From: Spirochaetia bacterium
GTDB lineage: Bacteria; Spirochaetota; Spirochaetia; Treponematales; Breznakiellaceae
Length of the DNA stretch: 64,000 bases
Assembly (NCBI GenBank): GCA_026002025.1
Contig: BOAU01000002.1
Span: forward strand, 1-64,000
Direction: 5' to 3'
Position numbers and translations under genes: made by a program. The number at the start of each line of letters is the position of its first letter. Within the stretch, counting starts at the first letter, position 1. The notes below the pieces were generated by a model. That model was not told the DNA's origin. It saw only the letters and a program-made list of their open reading frames with translations, and made no database searches. Below are positions 43,391 through 51,432 of this stretch, piece after piece.

Positions 43391-44344
43391 ATGTTGACTA
43401 CTCAAACAGAGACGTCCGCCGGGAAAGGCAAGTTACTGGTCATCCTTAATCCCATCGCGGGTAAGGGAAAGGCGCTGACGGCCTATCTTAAAATAGAAGA
43501 ATTTTTACGCAATCATGGGGAAAATTACGAGATTATCCTGACAAAGGGGCCGGGGGATGCCATAGAAATCGCCCGGAATTACCCGATTGATCAAGACACG
43601 GCGGTGGTGGCAGCGGGCGGGGATGGAACCTGCAACGAAGTGGTCAACGGCCTTTTGACCCGGCAGGAGCCCCTGCCTTTCCCGCCCCTCTTCGGGCATT
43701 TGCCCATAGGCCGGGGGAACGATTTTTCCTATACCGCCCGGATCCCCGACGATTTGGAAAAGGCCCTTGAAATTTTGATTCAACGGAAAACCGTTCCCCT
43801 GGACGCGGGGTTTGTGACGGGGGGTTACTTTCCCGAAGGGCGGTATTTCGTCAACGGCCTTGGGATAGGCTTTGATACCAAGGTGGGCCTGGAAGCCGCC
43901 AGGATGAAGCGGGTCCACAGCGCCCTCTCTTATGCCCTGGGGGCGATCATCATGATGATCCGCCTTGATCCTTCCCCCCGGCTGGAAGTCAAGTACGATG
44001 ATAAATCCCTCACCATTGATGCCCTCATCGTGTCCCTGATGAACGGTCAGCGTATGGGGGGCAGTTTCTACATGGGGCCCCAAGCAAGCCTGAACGATGG
44101 GGCGCTTGATATGTGCACCGCCACCCACCGCTCCCGGCTGCAAATTTGTAAGCTCATCCTCGGCTATACCAAGGGAACCCAGGAAGCCTGCGGGGGTGTT
44201 ACCATGGGCCGGGCAATGAATTTCAGCCTTAAAGCCCTCAAGGGGGGCATGACCGCCCATTGTGACGGGGAAACAGTCTGTCTTGACGGGAAGGAACTGT
44301 CCATAAACTGCCGGCCGGGGGTACTCCGATTAATATGCTCATGA
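43391..44344 (+). CDS. diacylglycerol kinase-family lipid kinase
   Basis: Lipid or sphingoid kinase family (DgkB/YegS-like). Phosphate loop NPIAGKGKAL near residue 21, catalytic GGDGTCNEVVNGLL near 78, and the later GRGNDFSYT are complete. 317 aa. Divergent from nadE with 46 bases between starts. It overlaps the PlsC-like gene by 10 bases, so the three-gene set (kinase, acyltransferase, HAD phosphatase) is one lipid operon. Confidence 0.88.
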   Translation: MLTTQTETSAGKGKLLVILNPIAGKGKALTAYLKIEEFLRNHGENYEIILTKGPGDAIEIARNYPIDQDTAVVAAGGDGTCNEVVNGLLTRQEPLPFPPLFGHLPIGRGNDFSYTARIPDDLEKALEILIQRKTVPLDAGFVTGGYFPEGRYFVNGLGIGFDTKVGLEAARMKRVHSALSYALGAIIMMIRLDPSPRLEVKYDDKSLTIDALIVSLMNGQRMGGSFYMGPQASLNDGALDMCTATHRSRLQICKLILGYTKGTQEACGGVTMGRAMNFSLKALKGGMTAHCDGETVCLDGKELSINCRPGVLRLICS

Positions 44345-45141
44345 AGAATATCGCGGCTATCCGCTGGGTCGTGGTCAGCCGGATTCTGCAGGGGATATTG
44401 GGAACACTTTGTAAAGTAGATGCCCATGAATATCAAAAAGCCCTGGAGGAACTGGAAACCGGCAATGTTGCAACAGACCAAGGGTCAATGGACCAGAGGT
44501 CAATGGACCAGAGGTCAATGGACCAGAGGTCAATGGACCAAAGGTCAATGGACCAAAGGTCCACCTATTCCGGCCCGGTGATCCTCGCCATCAATCATAT
44601 CAATTTTTTGGAAGTTCCCATGCTGGCTTCCTTCGGCTACCCCCGGCGGGTTACGGGACTGGCAAAAGAAGAAAGCTGGGACAATCCCGGCTTGGCCTTC
44701 CTTATGAATACCTACAGCGCCGTTCCCCTGGACCGGGACGGTTCCTATAGCGAGACCTTCCGGCGGGTCCGGGAGGTGATGGAGCAGGGCTTCTTTATGA
44801 TCGTCGCCCCCGAGGGGAGCCGAAGCAAAAACGGGGTACTGCAAAAGGGTAAGGGTGGTATCATCCAACTGGCCCTGGCAGCCGGTGTGCCGGTGCTGCC
44901 GGTGGTTCATTTTGGGGGTGAAAAAGTCTGGGACAACCTGAAACATCTTAGGCGTACCCCCTTTTACATTAGGGTAGGCCGGCCTTTCCGGTTTAAGTGC
45001 GATGGAAGGCCCGGTAAAACAGCGCGGGCTCAGATGACCGACGAGCTTATGGGCCAGCTTGCGGCCCTGCTCCCGGAAAAAATGCGGGGGGAATATGCGG
45101 AACAGGCCCTGCGGGGAACCGAATATCTGGAATTTTTATGA
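44335..45141 (+). CDS. 1-acyl-sn-glycerol-3-phosphate acyltransferase-like (PlsC)
   Basis: Membrane acyltransferase of phospholipid synthesis. The first catalytic box reads INHINFLEVP: the usual H-x4-D is H-x4-E here, an oddity. The second box FMIVAPEGSRSKNG has EGSRS. Between the N-terminal helix and the first box lies a stretch of SMDQR repeats (residues ~48-77) from a DNA tandem repeat. 268 aa. Whether the E substitution reduces activity is unknown. Confidence 0.82.
   Translation: MLMKNIAAIRWVVVSRILQGILGTLCKVDAHEYQKALEELETGNVATDQGSMDQRSMDQRSMDQRSMDQRSMDQRSTYSGPVILAINHINFLEVPMLASFGYPRRVTGLAKEESWDNPGLAFLMNTYSAVPLDRDGSYSETFRRVREVMEQGFFMIVAPEGSRSKNGVLQKGKGGIIQLALAAGVPVLPVVHFGGEKVWDNLKHLRRTPFYIRVGRPFRFKCDGRPGKTARAQMTDELMGQLAALLPEKMRGEYAEQALRGTEYLEFL
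44476..44565 (+). repeat. 15-bp coding tandem repeat in the plsC-like gene
   Basis: Six units of GACCAxAGGTCAATG: one with GGG, three with GAGG, one with AAGG, the last with CCACC at its end. They read DQRSM. Changes of copy number keep the frame. Confidence 0.9.
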
Positions 45142-45803
45142 GCGTCCATCTTTTTGATGTTGATTATACGCTGATTAAAAAATCTACGTCCTGGTATTTT
45201 TTTCTGGAGGGCCTCAGGCAGAAGAAGGTCTCCCTGGGGCAGTTCCGGCAGCTTCCCCTTGAATGGCTCCGTTACAAGCTTGGGCGGGCCAATGAGGATT
45301 TTATCGCTCAAGCGGTGACCCATTTGGCGGGGATCGATAAACAGGTGATGGAAAATCTGGCAAGCGCCTATTTTACCCGGCGGCTCAAGCCCAATATCTA
45401 CGCCGAAGGGGCGCGCCTCATCCGCTCCCTTCAGGAAAAGGGGGAACCGGTGCACCTTGCCACGTCCTCCTTTGATATCCTGATCCGGCCCCTGGAAGAC
45501 TTTTTTTCCCTTACCGATTCCATAGACAGCGTCCTGGAGTTTGCCGATGGCAAGACCACGGGCCATACCCGGGGATTGATCCCCTTTGGAAAAAACAAAA
45601 AAAACGCCGTGGAGGCTTGGCTTAAAGCGCGGTCCCTGTCCCCGGAAGATGTCTCCTTTTATTCCGACTCCTACACGGACCTGCCAACACTGGAATTCTG
45701 CGGCCATCCTGTGGCGGTAAACCCCGACCGTATTCTGGAACAAGAGGCAAAACAACGGGGCTGGCCAATACTGCGGTTCAGGGAAACCCGCGCCTTTGAT
45801 TAG
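45138..45803 (+). CDS. HAD-IB family phosphatase (SerB/PGP-like)
   Basis: Haloacid dehalogenase phosphatase of 221 aa. The nucleophile motif FDVDYTLIKKST (DxDxT) is at the N-terminus, ATSSFDIL is motif II, and FYSDSYTDLPTLE is motif IV. The start overlaps the plsC stop by 4 bases (ATGA). HAD-IB enzymes next to PlsC are often lipid phosphatases or fused lipid-modifying enzymes. The precise substrate is open. Confidence 0.85.
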   Translation: MSVHLFDVDYTLIKKSTSWYFFLEGLRQKKVSLGQFRQLPLEWLRYKLGRANEDFIAQAVTHLAGIDKQVMENLASAYFTRRLKPNIYAEGARLIRSLQEKGEPVHLATSSFDILIRPLEDFFSLTDSIDSVLEFADGKTTGHTRGLIPFGKNKKNAVEAWLKARSLSPEDVSFYSDSYTDLPTLEFCGHPVAVNPDRILEQEAKQRGWPILRFRETRAFD

Positions 45804-45813
45804 AAGATGCGGG

Positions 45814-45859
45814 CGGGTTATTACCCCCCCCCCCCCCCCCCCCCGTGTGGGCTAACCCG
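45814..45859. repeat. C21 homopolymer inside an inverted repeat
   Basis: A run of 21 C residues (45824-45844) lies between CGGGTTA (45814-45820) and TAACCCG (45853-45859). It is in the gap between the convergent HAD and mazF genes. Such tracts vary easily in length by slippage. Confidence 0.85.
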
Positions 45860-45870
45860 TAAAAGGAGGG

Positions 45871-45936
45871 ATGCCTGATGCCCACCGTAAAATTTTCTTA
45901 AGGCGGTCCTTCCCGGGGGCCGCCTTGTGGTACTAA
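45871..45936 (+). other. possible short ORFs with strong RBS and a following hairpin
   Basis: AAAAGGAGGG (45861-45870) precedes two nested ATGs. The ATG at 45871 gives a 21-aa frame (MPDAHRKIFLRRSFPGAALW...). The ATG at 45878 has the better spacing and gives MPTVKFS, 7 aa. A hairpin AAGGCGG...CCGCCTT (45900-45926) follows. It may be a leader peptide region, but no downstream gene on this strand is near. Confidence 0.3.
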
Positions 45937-45945
45937 GAATGGCGA

Positions 45946-46284
45946 TTAGGTAATATCCTCTTTATGGATTTCAAGCAATTTTGCAAGCTGGCCTGCAATT
46001 TGACGCATTTGATCAGCGGTTAGAACCCCTATTTTTTCACCAAGTTCTTTTTTGTCAATAGTTATAAGTTTTTCCGTCATAATGAAGCTGTTTTTCTTTA
46101 AACCATTTGTTTCATCGGGAGTTATGTACACCCTTGTCGGAATATGGGATGATTCAAAGGTTGTAAATAAACAAAGAATGACAGAATTAAAAAATTCTTC
46201 TGGATCGGATTGGACGATAACGACAGGCCGCACCTTGCTTGCATATCCTTCGTCCCGAAGTGTCCATATTTCACCACGTTTCAT
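45946..46284 (-). CDS. MazF/PemK-family mRNA interferase toxin
   Basis: 112-aa endoribonuclease toxin. The family start MKRGEIWTLRDEGYASKVRPVVI and later KNSFIMTEKLITIDKKELG are typical of MazF/PemK (PF02452-type). It starts 14 bases inside the end of its antitoxin gene. Confidence 0.88.
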   Translation of the reverse strand: MKRGEIWTLRDEGYASKVRPVVIVQSDPEEFFNSVILCLFTTFESSHIPTRVYITPDETNGLKKNSFIMTEKLITIDKKELGEKIGVLTADQMRQIAGQLAKLLEIHKEDIT

Positions 46285-46477
46285 GCATTATTCTCTTTGA
46301 AAGATGGGTGGCGAATTCGGTTGCCTCATCCTCATTGCTGAATGCTTCTATTTCATCAGATGGCGTACATTCAACTACGCTTATCGCTATTCTGACCATA
46401 CCTGTCGGAATTTGCGGCGGCAAGTCAACATAAATACGATGGCTGGCCGGTATCTCAACAGTCTGCTCAATGGTCAT
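46271..46477 (-). CDS. antitoxin of the MazF-like toxin, 68 aa
   Basis: Small acidic protein with VEIPASHRIYVDLPPQIPTG at its N-terminus, an AbrB-like strand pattern common in such antitoxins, and an acidic C-terminal half that could mask the toxin. It follows the truncated tacT gene by 30 bases and has AGAGG before ATG. Confidence 0.72.
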   Translation of the reverse strand: MTIEQTVEIPASHRIYVDLPPQIPTGMVRIAISVVECTPSDEIEAFSNEDEATEFATHLSKRIMHETW

Positions 46478-46506
46478 AGTTTACCTCTTGTCTATTAGTT
46501 TAGCGC

Positions 46507-46656
46507 TCAAACAGCAAAATAGCAATACGGAGAGGAAAGCTGTCCTTCACACAAAAGGATATGGGCCCGCTCTTTAAGATAAGAATCCAGTACAGGAACA
46601 CCGCAGGAAAAAGCAGTTTTCTGATACTCCGGGCGCAATTCAGAAAATACAGGCAT
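46507..46656 (-). pseudogene. truncated TacT-like GNAT toxin (49 codons)
   Basis: Starts 3 bases after the DUF1778 antitoxin stop. FSCGVPVLDSYLKERA matches the N-terminal signature of TacT toxins (F-x-CG-x3-LD-x-YL). It ends at TGA after 49 codons, where a full acetyltransferase has about 160-170; the acetyl-CoA-binding part is gone. Hence a degraded toxin with its antitoxin gene still intact. Confidence 0.65.
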
Positions 46657-46659
46657 TCT

Positions 46660-46977
46660 TCATTTCCTGTGATCTATTTTTGCATTTTTATAATCCCGCA
46701 TAGCTTTGGTAATTGCCTTGTTTGGTTTTGGCGGATTTTCAAGTGTGGTGACAATATCCAAAGAAGCCTCCGGGGATAAAATTAATATTTCTATTTCCTG
46801 CATGGTTTTGGCCCGTTCCCTGATAACCGCTTCAGCCCGTTCACGGGCAACGGATAATAAAAAACCTGTGCGGGTCTGATTAAGCAGCCCCGCCGCCGTA
46901 TCAATTACATGGCGGGTATAATCATCATCAAAGCGGATAGTGGTTGCATTTTGCTGCCGGTTCGCTGTACTTGCCAT
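46660..46977 (-). CDS. DUF1778 (TacA-like) antitoxin
   Basis: Ribbon-helix-helix antitoxin of 105 aa. ATTIRFDDDYTRHVIDTAAG, then LLNQTRTGFLLSVARERAEAVIRERA, is the DUF1778/TacA pattern. The C-terminal tail (ENPPKPNKAITKAMRDY) is the toxin-binding part with the typical NPPKPN. Its toxin partner is truncated, so it may now serve only as a regulator. Confidence 0.82.
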   Translation of the reverse strand: MASTANRQQNATTIRFDDDYTRHVIDTAAGLLNQTRTGFLLSVARERAEAVIRERAKTMQEIEILILSPEASLDIVTTLENPPKPNKAITKAMRDYKNAKIDHRK

Positions 46978-46997
46978 GTCAAAAACTCCAAAAAAAT

Positions 46998-47038
46998 AGA
47001 TATATCTATAATATATCGCTATGATATATATTTGTCAA
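46998..47038 (-). promoter_or_regulatory. promoter and operators of the stacked TA operon
   Basis: Minus-strand TTGACA (47038-47033) and TATATT (47015-47010), spacer 17 bp. The palindromes ATATATC-N5-GATATAT (47011-47029) and AGATATATCT (46998-47007) overlap and follow the -10 box. They suit autorepression by the DUF1778 protein. Confidence 0.75.
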
Positions 47039-47081
47039 GGCCAAAGATTTCAAAAATATTTTTTCTGCCTTATTCCAATTT

Positions 47082-48368
47082 TTATTTTTCACCAGTAATG
47101 AATTCCCGCAGCTGTCCGGCGGTTTTCTCATCCACACGGGCTTCAACAGTAATACTGTTGCCTTCATAACTTTCCGAAAGGACCTGTCCGCTGCGGTGGA
47201 GCAGGCTTGCAAGATCGGTACGATCCGGGGGGAAGCGGAAACAAAGGGCGCTCCCTGACAGAAGTTCTTCCATCTTTGCGCTAAGTTCCGCAAGGCCCCG
47301 GCGGTCCACGGCGGAAACGGGGATGCTGCCGGGATAACGCCGCATGAGGTTTTCCAACACATCAGGCGAAGTGACGCGGTCGATCTTGTTCAGCACGGTG
47401 ATCATGGGAATCTTGTCCGCCCCCAATTCACCCAAAACTGAAAGGGTGGTTTCGTAGAACTTCTCCGCATCGGGATCGGATGCGTCAAGGACATTGATCA
47501 GGATGTCCGCAAGGCTGGCTTCTTCAAGGGTGGAATGGAAGGCTTCGATCAGAGCGTGGGGCAGGCGGCGGATAAAGCCCACGGTATCCACCAGCAGCAC
47601 CGGGAGACCCTTCCGCAGTTCGTAGCGGCGGCTTGCGGCATCCAGGGTGGCAAAAAGTTTGTCCTCCGCCAAAAGACCCGCACCGGTAAGGGCGTTCATC
47701 AGGGAAGATTTACCGGCGTTGGTATAGCCCACCAGGGCGCAGAGGGGAATCCCCTGGCGCTCCCGCTGTTTCCGCTGGACCATGCGCTGACGGCGGACAT
47801 CTTTCAGTTCTTCTTCCAATCGGTGTATCCGCTGTTCTACCAGGCGGCGATCCGTTTCCAGCCGGGTCTCCCCGGCACCCTTGTTGCCGTAACGGCCGCC
47901 CCGCTGACGGCTCAGGTCAATGTACTTATGGCTTAAGCGAGGCAAAGAATAATTCAACTCCGCAAGATGCACCTGGAGTTCCGCCTCACGGGTCACGGCC
48001 CGGTCCGCAAAGATACGGATGATCAGCTCCTGGCGATCCACCGCGGGAATGCCCGAGAGTTTTTCCCAGTTCCGCTGCTGGGAAGCACTGGGATTCCAGT
48101 CAAAAATGAAGCAGTCCGCTTCGATTTCAGCGGCCCGGTCAACAAATTCCTGGGCCTTCCCGGTTCCCATGCCGAATTTCGGTGCATGTTCCCGGACGGT
48201 CACGATTTCCTGGGCAACAATCTCCAGGTCCAGGGTGTGTACCAGCCCGGCAAGTTCACGGGCAATGGAATCGGCCTCTTCCTTCCCGGCGGCGCCGCTG
48301 CCCGCCTCCAGCAAACTGACCAGAAAGGCCCGCTTCCGTTTTTCCGCTGTCTCGTGGGTTTTTGCCAT
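47082..48368 (-). CDS. hflX: Ribosome-associated GTPase HflX
   Basis: GTPase that splits stalled ribosomes under stress. The N-terminal HflX domain carries GMGTGKAQEF; the G domain carries GYTNAGKSSL (G1), DTVGFIRRLPH (G3) and NKIDR (G4). Arginine-rich helix KDVRRQRMVQRKQRERQ lies between. 428 aa. The C-terminal extension is short. Confidence 0.94.
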   Translation of the reverse strand: MAKTHETAEKRKRAFLVSLLEAGSGAAGKEEADSIARELAGLVHTLDLEIVAQEIVTVREHAPKFGMGTGKAQEFVDRAAEIEADCFIFDWNPSASQQRNWEKLSGIPAVDRQELIIRIFADRAVTREAELQVHLAELNYSLPRLSHKYIDLSRQRGGRYGNKGAGETRLETDRRLVEQRIHRLEEELKDVRRQRMVQRKQRERQGIPLCALVGYTNAGKSSLMNALTGAGLLAEDKLFATLDAASRRYELRKGLPVLLVDTVGFIRRLPHALIEAFHSTLEEASLADILINVLDASDPDAEKFYETTLSVLGELGADKIPMITVLNKIDRVTSPDVLENLMRRYPGSIPVSAVDRRGLAELSAKMEELLSGSALCFRFPPDRTDLASLLHRSGQVLSESYEGNSITVEARVDEKTAGQLREFITGEK

Positions 48369-48407
48369 GGTAAAAAGATAGGTTTTAATCTAGACTGTGT
48401 CTACATT

Positions 48408-48656
48408 ATGAATGAGATGAACAGCACGGGGCTTATTGAAGTGTCCCGGAAGGGTATGGCCTTGTTTTCCCGGCCCTTCCTCTTTATGTCGAATCAGCGC
48501 CCCAAAATCCTCAAAGCCCTGGAGGATGATGTCATTCAGGAACGGGACGGGGTTCATTTTATCAGCGACAGTGTTTTTGAGTTCGGCAAAGATATGGAAA
48601 AAAATCTGAACAGCGAATTTAAGAATTTGGTAGATTCGGTATTGATGCAGAAATGA
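48408..48656 (+). CDS. hypothetical protein, 82 aa
   Basis: Unrecognised small protein divergent from hflX (40-base gap). It is basic in the middle and helical at the end (KDMEKNLNSEFKNLVD). ATG at 48408 is the first useful start; upstream frame lies inside hflX antisense. Coding status is plausible but not certain. Confidence 0.5.
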   Translation: MNEMNSTGLIEVSRKGMALFSRPFLFMSNQRPKILKALEDDVIQERDGVHFISDSVFEFGKDMEKNLNSEFKNLVDSVLMQK

Positions 48657-48701
48657 AACGCCGGCGGCCTTCCATGGCGTACCGGTGTTTATTCAATGTG
48701 A

Positions 48702-49244
48702 TTAAGAATGATCCCCGCCGCAACCCCCGCACCCATCGCAGTCTTCGTGTTCATGCCCTTCGTGGCCATGATGATGCCCATGGGAGTGAACGTGGCCGTG
48801 GGCCAGTTCTTCCGCATTGGCTTCCCGGACGGCGGCAACAATGACATCAAAATTCAGGTCCAGGCCGGCCAGGGGGTGGTTGCCGTCTATGGTCACCTGC
48901 TCGCCGTCCACCTTGGTGACGGTCACTACCCGGTAACCGTCGGGGGTCTGGGCTTCAAACTGCATGCCCTCTTCCACGGCTTCGGCCCCGTCGAAACGGT
49001 CCAGGGGCACCGTGGTCACGAGTTTGTCGTCCCGCAGGCCGTAGGCGTCCGCGGCAGGAACTTTTACATTGAGTTTATCGCCCTGGGCCTTGCCTTCCAG
49101 AGCCCGTTCAAGGCCGGGGATGATATTCTCATGCCCGTGGAGATATTCCAGCGGGTCCGCGCCTGATGTGGTATCAAGCAGTTGATCCTTATCATCCTTG
49201 AGGGTGTAGTCGATGCTGACTACCCGGTTTTTCGCTATGTTCAT
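48702..49244 (-). CDS. slyD: FKBP-type peptidyl-prolyl isomerase SlyD
   Basis: Proline isomerase and chaperone, also a metal carrier in hydrogenase maturation. The FKBP part begins VSIDYTLKDDKDQLLDTTSG with the IF insert from about 76 to 125 (FDGAEAVEEGMQFEAQTPDG). The C-terminus is His/Cys-rich (HGHHHGHEGHEHEDCDGCGG), the nickel/zinc-binding tail. 180 aa. Confidence 0.93.
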   Translation of the reverse strand: MNIAKNRVVSIDYTLKDDKDQLLDTTSGADPLEYLHGHENIIPGLERALEGKAQGDKLNVKVPAADAYGLRDDKLVTTVPLDRFDGAEAVEEGMQFEAQTPDGYRVVTVTKVDGEQVTIDGNHPLAGLDLNFDVIVAAVREANAEELAHGHVHSHGHHHGHEGHEHEDCDGCGGCGGDHS

Positions 49245-49281
49245 TGTTCTTTATAGCATGATACCGGTTTAGGGTAAAGCA

Positions 49282-51198
49282 TTAAAGCCGCCCGATAAGA
49301 TCTTCCCGCCCTGCTTCCCGCAGGGCTTCGGCAACCAGGCGGCGGTTTTCGGGATGGTTGAACTGGAGCAGGGCTCGCTGGAGCTTCTTCTCCCGTTCGC
49401 CCCGGGCTGCGTAAATCGGCTCCATGGTGCGGGGGTCAAGGCCGGTGCGGTACATCACCGTGGCGAGGGTACCGGGGGTGGGGTAGAAATCCTGGACCTG
49501 GTCGGGGACAAAGCCGCTCTTTTTCATGTACAGGGCAAGCTCCACCGCGTCCTCCAGCCCGGAACCGGGGTGGCTGGAAATAAAATAGGGGATAAGGTAC
49601 TGCTTAAGGCCGAGCCGTTGGTTCACATCGGCGTAGTCCTGCCGGAATTTTTCGTAGACGGCGGCCCCGCTTTTCCCCATGGCGGCCAGCACCGGCGCAG
49701 AGACATGCTCCGGGGCCACCTTGAGTTGGCCGCTGACGTGGTACTTGCAAAGATTTTCAAGGAATTCCTTGCCATGTTGCTTGTCCATTTCCAGAAAGTC
49801 AAAACGGATGCCGGATCGGATAAAGATTTTTTTGATGGGGCCGGGCGTTTTTTTACCCGGCGCGGCGCCGGAAATGGTGCCTGATACCTTTTCGCGCAGG
49901 TCGGCCAATGCCCTGAGATAGGGCCCGTGATCCGGCCGCAGTTCCGGGCAGGGCTCGGGGAAGAGGCATTCCCGGCGGGAACAGAAGGCGCCCCGCTCCT
50001 GCTTTTTGCAGCCGGGGCCGTAAAAGTTGGCGGTGGGGCCCCCCACATCGTGGATATAGCCCTTAAAGCCGGGCAATGCGGTGAGAGCCGCTGCCTCCCG
50101 GCAAAGACTTTCCACGCTGCGGGAACTGACCGCCCGGCCCTGATGGAAGGTGATGGCGCAGAAGGAACAACCCCCGAAACAGCCCCGGCTGCTCACCAGA
50201 GAAAAGGAGGTTTCCGTCAGGGCGGGTATGCCGGTCACCCCGTACTTGGTATGGGCACGGCGGGTAAAAGGCAGCTCGTAAATCCGGTCCAGTTCAGCGG
50301 TTTTGAGGGGAAAGGCCGGGGGATTCTGTATCACCCAGCGATCCCCATCGTTCAATTCGGCTAAAATCTGACCGGTTTCAGGGTCGGCGTTGTGTTTTTG
50401 GAGCATGAAGTGCTCGGCGTAGGCGCGAAGAGAGGCAGGATCGGTCCCTTTCACCGCTTCGTAATCCGGGAGGCGGACAAAACCGGCGGCGGCATGGTGT
50501 TTTGCCGGTGATTTCTGCCCCGCAGAGGTCTCATTTTGAAAATTTGCCGGATAATCCCCGTGAAAGCGGATGCAGGTCCCCCGGACATCCCGGATGGCGG
50601 CGATTTTTTCCCCTGCGGCAAGGCGGTGGGCAATTTCCAGAATCGGCGTTTCACCCATGCTGTAAACCAGGATGTCCGCCTTGGAATCCAGCAGGATGGA
50701 CCGGCGGACCGTATCGGACCAGTAGTCGTAATGGGCAAAACGGCGGAGGCTCGCCTCAATGCCGCCAATGATCACCGGCACATCCTTGTAGGCGGAGCCA
50801 AAGGTATGAATGGCGGCGCGGATTCCTTCAACGTATTTCAGGGTAGCCCGGTCGGGGCGGGAACCGGCTTTGCCGCCTGGGGAATAGGCGTCATCAGAAC
50901 GGGGCTTTTTGGCGGCGGTGTAGTTGGCAACCATGGAATCCATGTTGCCCGCCCCTACCAGAAAGCCAAGCCGGGGACGGCCTAAAACAGTATAGGATGA
51001 AGGATTTTTCCAATCAGGCTGGGGGATGATCCCCACCCGGTACCCGGCGGCTTCAAGGACCCGGGAAATCAGGGCCGCCGCAAAGGAAGGATGATCAACA
51101 TAGGCATCGGCGGAGACAAAGATAAAATCGCAGGATTCCCAGCCCCGAGCCGCCATGTCCTGACGGTTCAGGGGCAGAAATTCAGTATTAGACCCCAA
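49282..51198 (-). CDS. YgiQ-family radical SAM protein
   Basis: Radical SAM protein of 638 aa. The family N-terminus FIFVSADAYVDHPSFAAALI precedes the cluster motif SRGCFGGCSFCAIT (CxxxCxxC). YgiQ function is not established. Its start overlaps the NifU-like gene end by 11 bases, so a supply of Fe-S clusters from the neighbour is a reasonable inference. Confidence 0.92.
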   Translation of the reverse strand: MGSNTEFLPLNRQDMAARGWESCDFIFVSADAYVDHPSFAAALISRVLEAAGYRVGIIPQPDWKNPSSYTVLGRPRLGFLVGAGNMDSMVANYTAAKKPRSDDAYSPGGKAGSRPDRATLKYVEGIRAAIHTFGSAYKDVPVIIGGIEASLRRFAHYDYWSDTVRRSILLDSKADILVYSMGETPILEIAHRLAAGEKIAAIRDVRGTCIRFHGDYPANFQNETSAGQKSPAKHHAAAGFVRLPDYEAVKGTDPASLRAYAEHFMLQKHNADPETGQILAELNDGDRWVIQNPPAFPLKTAELDRIYELPFTRRAHTKYGVTGIPALTETSFSLVSSRGCFGGCSFCAITFHQGRAVSSRSVESLCREAAALTALPGFKGYIHDVGGPTANFYGPGCKKQERGAFCSRRECLFPEPCPELRPDHGPYLRALADLREKVSGTISGAAPGKKTPGPIKKIFIRSGIRFDFLEMDKQHGKEFLENLCKYHVSGQLKVAPEHVSAPVLAAMGKSGAAVYEKFRQDYADVNQRLGLKQYLIPYFISSHPGSGLEDAVELALYMKKSGFVPDQVQDFYPTPGTLATVMYRTGLDPRTMEPIYAARGEREKKLQRALLQFNHPENRRLVAEALREAGREDLIGRL

Positions 51199-51412
51199 CG
51201 ACCGAGGTGACCTGGGGAACTTCCTTTTTGAGGTAGTTTTCGATGCCCATTTTGAGGGTCATCTGGGCCATGGGGCATCCCCCGCAAGCGCCGGTCAGCT
51301 TGACCGAAACCGTACCATCGTCCGCAAGGGACACGAATTCCACATCCCCGCCGTCCGCCTGGAGGGAGGGGCGCACATTATCAAGGGCCGATTTAACCTG
51401 TTCTTCAAACAT
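51188..51412 (-). CDS. NifU-like C-terminal domain protein (Fe-S carrier)
   Basis: 74-aa stand-alone NifU C-terminal domain. ALDNVRPSLQADGGDVEFV and the cluster-binding CGGCPMAQ (CxxC) are complete. It passes Fe-S clusters to target proteins. The two genes are coupled by overlap. Confidence 0.93.
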   Translation of the reverse strand: MFEEQVKSALDNVRPSLQADGGDVEFVSLADDGTVSVKLTGACGGCPMAQMTLKMGIENYLKKEVPQVTSVVGV

Positions 51413-51432
51413 AATGATCTCCTATATTCTTT

